In this document: positions 58,631 through 64,000 of the stretch, piece by piece | Position numbering within the stretch: position 1 is the first letter of the stretch | Layout of the letters: every line of letters starts with the position of its first letter | Origin: Elymus sibiricus | Taxonomy: Eukaryota > Streptophyta > Magnoliopsida > Poales > Poaceae | Reading direction: 5' to 3' | Assembly (NCBI GenBank): GCA_039707655.1 | Contig: CM077665.1 | Location: 440,261,531-440,325,530 of the forward strand | DNA length: 64,000 bases | Program-made: the position numbers and the translations under genes | Notes under the pieces: model-generated | Told to the model about the DNA's origin: nothing | Seen by the model: only the letters and a program-made list of their open reading frames with translations | Databases searched by the model: none

Positions 58631-59228
58631 ATGCCATCGTCAAGTTCCTCCAAGGATCAGTTCTTCGAGAAGGTCATCAACCCTTATCTCCCTAGAGTTA
58701 TGATGCACCCCAAAACCTTGGAATATAGGTATGGGATGATGCACATCAAGGATCTTGAAGGACTCAAGGAGGACGGAGACGACAAGACCAGGCTTAGAGA
58801 CATGGATCACGAACTCTTCAAGTGCCAGAGGATGGTGGTGCATGGATTGGATGCAAACCACACCATGATCACAGAGTTCATATGTGAGCAAAAGTGGGAG
58901 AGTTCAAAGACGTGGGAGGAAATTGATCTTCTGCAAATTAAAGTTGAAGATCTCCAAGCTCACATCTATGATTTCCTGAATCAAAACTGTGAGTATGAAA
59001 CCAATTTCCAGATGATGGGTTTAGGTGCAAATTTCAGGATTCCGAAGATTATTTCTTGTTTTCTTGAGGGGGACCTATGCCCTAGAAGAAAGCCGACGAC
59101 CATGCTCCGTCACCACCTCCGTCACCAACGAAGGAAGCTTCAGTACTTGGGTATGGGCACCACCCTTGGCTTGTTCCAAGCTTGGGGAGGTGCCTCGGTA
59201 TCGTATCACCAACTTTATCATGATTATT
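58631..59228 (+). pseudogene. Unknown coiled-coil ORF, cut by the CACTA element
   Basis: ATG 58631 starts MPSSSSSKDQFFEKVINPYL. A mostly helical, charged protein follows: YGMMHIKDLEGLKEDGDDKT, MDHELFKCQRMVVHGLDANH, EIDLLQIKVEDLQAHIYDFL. From about 59080 another frame reads more naturally (YALEESRRP, STWVWAPPLACSKLGEVPRY), so a frameshift is likely. The CACTA insertion at 59229 cuts off the end. It follows LTR-like sequence, so it is probably a Gag-type or accessory ORF of an Athila-like element. Function unknown. Confidence 0.45.
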
Positions 59229-59254
59229 CACTAGTAGAAAATAGGCCTTCCGTT

Positions 59255-59520
59255 TTTACCTTTAGTCTCGGTTTGGCTTTGAACCGGGACTAATGTTTTC
59301 ATTAGTCCCGGTTCCAACGGCTAGTAGCGGTCAGGCCATTAGTCCCGGTTCATCTAGGACCTATAGCCCGGTTTTTATCACAAACCGGGACTAAAAGGGG
59401 TGGTGGCAGGTTGGTGTCAGCCTGGGGCCCCCACGAGACCTTTTAGTCCCGGTTTGTGATACAAACCGGGACTATAGATTGACCTATAGTCCCGGTTTGT
59501 TTAACCAACTGGGACTAAAG
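59255..59520. repeat. Subterminal repeats and hairpins of the CACTA element
   Basis: TAGTCCCGGTT and its complement AACCGGGACTA recur about ten times. Two perfect hairpins: 59281-59314 (15-bp arms, TTTT loop) and 59444-59474 (14-bp arms, GAT loop). Imperfect ones at about 59362-59393 and 59486-59517. Such motifs are known transposase-binding sites in CACTA elements. Confidence 0.85.
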
Positions 59521-59527
59521 CTTTCCC

Positions 59528-59535
59528 TATATAAA
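59528..59535 (+). promoter_or_regulatory. TATA box of the CACTA element
   Basis: TATATAAA in CCCTATATAAACCC, just after the subterminal repeats and upstream of the leader. Probable promoter of the transposon transcript. Confidence 0.65.
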
Positions 59536-60040
59536 CCCTTCGTCCAGCCCGACTCCATTTCTCTGTTTTCTCCATTCGAACTCCCCACTCTGTTTCTTCC
59601 CCTAGCTCGAGATCATCCCTCCATTTTTGCCAAGATTTGTCAAGATTTGAGGCACCCCAATCCATCCAAGTGTTCACAAAGGTTAGCAACTTTGTCCTTT
59701 CATCTCTTATTGCTAGATCAGCTCGTGCAATGCTTTATAAGTATAGTGATTTGTGGGTTTTAATTTGGATGTAATTATGCGATAGCTTTTTTGATTTATA
59801 TGCAATTTGAGCTCAAATTAACTCCTTAGTTTGCATATGTGTAGGTGTGGTTTACTTAGTGTGCCTTCCCGTCCCCATACTAACCACCGTCGATCGACCG
59901 CACCGTCCCGTCGCCGGCACCACCTTGGTGAGCCTCTTCTTGTGTTCTTATCATTTTTATAAATAAAATCGTATTTGTATGATTTAGATAGTTACTTGCA
60001 TAGTTTTCTTACTTGTATGATTGTTGTTATATATAGTGCC

Positions 60041-60481
60041 ATGGTTATGATATCCGTGCTCGTCGGACCTCATCCGGTTTACGATTCAGATGTGGTATAT
60101 TCTCTTTTATAACTATTTGTTGCATTTCGTGTTAATGACAATTATGCCCATCAAGTTGACATAGATATTTTTATCTAGGAGGTAGTTGAACCGGAAATGC
60201 CAACCGACCCTATTGTCGAGAAGTTAAATTTAGTTGAAAAAGAAAACGGGCATTTGAAAGAAAAATTGAAAAGAGTTGAAGAAGAGAAGATGAAATTGGA
60301 GTTGTACGTTGCCGATGTCGTCGATGATCACAAGATCAAGATGGATGCAACGCGCTTGAAGATTAGAAAGATTAGAAAATATTCCATTAATAAAGAGGCT
60401 TGGTATCATTATGCTGTTGGGTCAATTTTTACCTTAGTTACGATTTTGATCGCATTTGTTGTTGCATTTAAAATGTTTTAG
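60041..60481 (+). CDS. Small spliced coiled-coil membrane protein of the CACTA element
   Basis: Inferred two-exon gene. Exon 1 is 60041-60094 (MVMISVLVGPHPVYDSDV), with donor GTATAT. Exon 2 is 60179-60481 after acceptor TTATCTAG, and the frames join in phase (D-V then E-V-V-E-P). The protein would be 118 residues. The middle is a charged coiled coil (VEKENGHLKEKLKRVEEEKM), then VADVVDDHKIKMDATRLKIR. The C-terminal 25 residues are one hydrophobic segment (YAVGSIFTLVTILIAFVVAF), a likely membrane anchor. No stop or frameshift breaks it, in contrast to the transposase next door. I recognise it as an ORF common in Triticeae CACTA elements, of unknown role. An unspliced start at 60197 is the alternative. 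Confidence 0.6.
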
Positions 60482-60563
60482 CTAGATACTTTTATGTTGT
60501 TTTATGAGAATAAGTGTGTATGAACTTGTATTAATTTGGTCTTCTCCGTGTTGTGTAATGAAG

Positions 60564-63500
60564 ATGAACCGGCAATGGATTGACGTTGACCGACGCTCTC
60601 CCCAGTTCATTAATGGCGTACAGAGTTTTTTGCGTGCGGCTGAGGCAAACAAGCGGGATGGTTTTATGTGTTGTCCATGTGGTGTGTGTAAGAATGATAA
60701 GACTTACTCTAGCTCAAAACAGATTCACGTCCACATGTTTACGTCTGGTTTCATGTCCAGCTATAATTGTTGGACCAAGCACGGAGAAAGAGGGGTTCTA
60801 ATGGAAGAGAATGAAGAAGAAGAGGATGACGACAACTATCATGGGTGTCCTGAATATGATGGTACTACAATGGGGGAAGAGAATGAAGAAGAAGAAGCTG
60901 AGGCATCAGATGAGCCTGCTGATGATCTTGGTTGGGCCATTGCTCATGCAAAGAGAAACTGCGAAAATGAAAAGGAGAAGTTGAAGTTGTAGCGCATGTT
61001 AGAGGATCACAAAAAAGGGTAGTACCCAAATTGCGAAGATGACAACACAAAGCTCGGTACCACACTCGAATTGCTGCAATGGAAGGCAAAGAATGGTGTA
61101 GCTGACAAGGCATTTGAAAAGTTGCTGAAAATAATGAAGAATAAGCTTCCAAAGGACAATGAATTGCCCGACAGTACATACGAAGCAAAGAAGGTTGTCT
61201 GCCCTCTAGGATTGGAGGTGCAGAAGATACATGCATGACCTAATGACTGCATCCTCTACCGCGGTGAGTACGAGAATTTGAATGCATGCCCGGTATGCAA
61301 TGCATTGCGATATAAGATCGGTCACGATGACCCTGGTGATGATGTTCAGGGCGAGCGCCCCGGGAAGAGGATTCCTGCCAAGGTGATGTGGTATGCTCCT
61401 ATAATACCACGGTTGAAACGTTTGTTCCAAAACAAAGAGCATGCCAAGTCGTTGCGATGGCACAAAGAAGACCGTAAGAAAGACGGGAAGTTGAGAGTAC
61501 CCGCTGATGGGTCGCAGTGGAGAAAAATCGAGAGAGAGTGGCCGGACTATGCAGATGACCCAAGGAACTTATGGTTTGGTTTAAGTGCAGCTGGCATTAA
61601 TCCATTCGGGGAGCAGAGCAGCAAGCATAGCACATTGCCTGTGACTCTATGTATCTATAACCTTCCTCCTTGGTTGTGCATGAAGCGGAAGTTCATTATG
61701 ATGTCAGTGCTCATCCAAGGCCCTAAGCAACCCGGCAATGACATTGATGTGTACCTAAGGCCATTAGTTGATGAACTTTTACAGCTGTGGAATAAAAAAG
61801 GTGTACGTCTGTGGGATGAGCACAAACAGCAGGAATTTGACCTGCGAGCGTTGCTCTTTGTAACCATCAATGATTGGCCTGCTCTTAGTAACCTTTCAGG
61901 ACAGACAAACAAGGGATACCATGCATGAGATGATACCCAAAGTATATATTTGGACAAATGCAAGAAGAATGTGTACCTGGGACATCGTCGATTTCTTCCG
62001 GCCAAGCATGCCTTAAGAAAGAAAGGCAAGCATTTCAAAGGTGAGGCAGATCACCGGAAGAAGCCCATCCTCCGTACTGGTGATGACATACTTGATATGG
62101 TCAAGGATTTACAAGTAATATTTGGAAAGGGTCCTGGAGGACAATCTGTTCCGAATGACGCTGAGGGACGCGCACCCATGTGGAAGAAGAAATCTATATT
62201 TTGGGAGCTAGAATATTGGAAAGTCCTAGAGGTCTGCTCTGCAATTGACATGATGCACGTGACGAAGAATCTTTGCGTGAACCTGCTAGGATTCCTGGGC
62301 GTGTATGGGAAGACAAAAGATACACCAGAGGCACGGGAGGACCAGCAACGTGTGCACGAAAACGACGGCATGCATGCAAAGCAGTATGAAGGTCCTGCCA
62401 GCTACGCTCTTACCAAAGCAGAGAAGGAAATCTTCTTTGAATGCCTGCTCAGTATGAAGGTCCCATCTGGCTTCTCGTCGAATATAAAGGGAATAATAAA
62501 TATGGCAGAGAAAAAATTCCAGAACCTAAAGTCTCATGACTGCCACGTGATCATGACGCATTTGCTTCCGGTTGCGTTGAGGGGGCTTCTACCAGAAAAT
62601 GTTCGATTAGCCATTGTGAAGCTATGTTCATTCCTCAATGCAATTCTCAGAAGGTAATCAATCCGGAAATCGTACCAAGAATACAGAATGATTTACTCCA
62701 ATGTCTTGTCAGTTTCGAGCTGGTGTTCCCACCATCCTTCTTTAATATTATGACGCACGTCCTAGTTCACCTAGTCGAAGAGATTGCCATTCTGGGTCCT
62801 GTATTTCTACACAATATGTTCCCCTTTGAGAGGTTCATGGGAGTCTTAAAGAAATATGTCCGTAACCGTGCTAGGCCAGAAGGAAGCATCTCCAAGGGCC
62901 ATGAAACAGAGGAGGTTATTGAGTTTTTTGTTGACTTTATTCCTGACATTAAGCCGATTGGTGTTCCTCAATCGCGGCATGAGGGGAGACTGCGTGGAAA
63001 AGGTACGCTTGGACCAAAATCAATAATATGTACGGACGGGCATTCTTGGGCGCAAGCACACAACACAGTTCTACAGAATTCTACCTTGGTCACCCCATAT
63101 ATCGAGGAACACATGGATATTATACGCTCGAAGAACCCGGAGAAGTCTGACCCCTGGATTCAACGTACACACATTGATGCTTTCGGCGGTTGGTTGCGAA
63201 CACATCTCATGAATGATGACAATGTTGAAGATGACTTGTACTTGTTGGCCAAGAGACCATCTTCGACTATATTGACTTTCCAAGGGTACGAGATAAATGG
63301 GAATACATTTTACACGATCGCCCAAGATAAAAAGAGCACCAACCAAAACCGTGGTGTTCGCTTTGACGATGCGGCAAACACCAAGGAAAAGGACACATAT
63401 TATGGTTACATAGAGGAGATATGGGAACTTGACTATGGAGGTGATTTGAAGGTCCCTTTGTTCCGGTGCAAATGGGCCAATCTGACTGGAGGAGGGGTAA

Positions 63501-63895
63501 TGGTAGACCCACAGTACGGAATGACAACACTGGATCTCAACAATCTTGGGCACACAGACGAACCTTTCGTTCTAGCCAATGATGTGGCGCAAGTTTTCTA
63601 TGTGAAGGACATGTCTACCAAACCGAGAAAAAGGAAAGATAAGAAAGTGGATACATCATACGATGAGCCAAAGCGCCACATAGTTCTTTCTGGGAAAAGA
63701 AACATCGTGGGAGTGGAGGACAAGACAGACATGTCAAAAGATTATGAAAAGTTTGATGAAATTCCTCCCTTCGCAGTGATGACTGATCCAAGCATCATGT
63801 TAAATAATGAAGATTGTCCATGGTTACGGCGCAATAATCAAGGGACACACGCGAAGAAAAAGTTTTATACCCCAAGATCCCACTCTGCGATGTGA
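60564..63895 (+). pseudogene. TNP2-type CACTA transposase
   Basis: It starts MNRQWIDVDRRSPQFINGV. An N-terminal transposase-associated domain (CCPCGVCKNDKTY, HMFTSGFMSSYNCW) is followed by an acidic region, then the TNP2/Transposase_21 core: NDCILYRGEYENLNACPVC, APIIPRLKRLFQNKEHAK, DPRNLWFGLSAAGINPFG, CKKNVYLGHRRFLP, WELEYWKVLEVCSAIDMMHV. After it come DUF4218-like (HVLVHLVEEIAILGPVF, FMGVLKKYVRNRARPEGS) and DUF4216-like (DYGGDLKVPLFRCKW) parts. Lesions: TAG at about 60990 and 61020, TGA at about 61236 (Cys codon) and 61926 with loss of about four residues, and a one-base T deletion near 62640. It would bind and cut the element ends; this copy cannot. Confidence 0.93.
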
Positions 63896-64000
63896 TTGGC
63901 TGCACCGTCATCACTTTTCTTCTCTAGTGATAGTAGCCGAGATGGTTTAGTTTGTACACGAAGTGCATCCAGTTTTTGTTGTAACCCTCTCAACTTTTTA
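63896..64000 (+). other. 3' flank of the CACTA transposase, window end
   Basis: Non-coding. Part of the CACTA element, whose second terminal repeat lies beyond the window. Confidence 0.6.

Larger units (their letters stand above)
59229..64000 (+). mobile_element. Element J: CACTA transposon, 5' end and transposase; 3' end outside the window
   Basis: It begins CACTAGTAGAAAATAGG, the CACTA terminal motif, after a candidate 3-bp duplication ATT (59226-59228). A subterminal block of CCGGGACTA repeats follows (to about 59520), then a TATA-containing leader, a small spliced gene (60041-60481) and a TNP2-type transposase (60564-63895). The right end is not reached. Confidence 0.92.

Noticed and set aside
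1..64000. Host protein-coding genes, rRNA or resistance-type genes
   Set aside because: All credible coding regions belong to transposon protein families or lie inside bounded elements.

Overview
The window is intergenic DNA of a large grass genome, almost certainly a Triticeae species (wheat, barley, rye or a close relative). I see no host gene. Nearly every base belongs to nested plant transposable elements: Angela/WIS/BARE-type Copia, Tat-, Tekay- and Athila-like Gypsy, PIF/Harbinger, Mutator-like (MULE) and CACTA. The sequence alone does not fix the species. Family names below come from recognising proteins, LTR ends and primer sites, not from a database search.

Layout, left to right. 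(A) 1-15769, plus strand: 3' part of a Gypsy element with gag, protease, an antisense multi-exon gene and a 3' LTR, but no reverse transcriptase or integrase. (B) 718-9599, minus strand: a complete Angela-type Copia inserted in the gag-protease frame of A, target duplication GGCTT. (C) 15770-17512 plus 44434-45183, minus strand: leader, primer site and 5' LTR of an older Tat-like Gypsy. (D) 17518-44428, minus strand: a complete Tekay/Del-like chromovirus with LTRs of about 5.1 kb inserted in C, target duplication TCCAC. (E) 21978-33344, plus strand: an Angela array LTR-internal-LTR-partial internal-partial LTR inserted in the left LTR of D, one target duplication GCTCT. (F) 45219-46054: PIF/Harbinger transposase pseudogene next to the outer end of C.

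46055-47880 is unclassified. (G) about 47880-58160, plus strand: a heavily decayed Athila-like Gypsy. Inside its pol lies a small inverted-repeat element (H, 52514-56829), itself split by a MULE (I, 52574-56679) with 170-bp terminal inverted repeats and a 9-bp target duplication. Then come an unclassified LTR-like fragment with a truncated ORF (58350-59228) and the 5' end and transposase of a CACTA transposon (J, 59229 to beyond the window).

How it fits together: the insertions form a readable stratigraphy. C is older than both A and D; A is older than B, and D older than E; G is older than H, and H older than I. LTR divergence judged by eye agrees (B about 3.5%, D about 2%, E about 1%). Every autonomous-type polyprotein is broken, and many nonsense codons are TAG where CAG is expected, as deamination of methylated CHG sites in silenced elements would give. 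No new cellular system is evident. The most interesting points are the three-LTR Angela recombinant, the palindrome arrays in its LTRs, the tRNA-like module in the Tekay LTR, the two-ORF MULE, the antisense gene of element A, and a small spliced membrane protein in the CACTA element.
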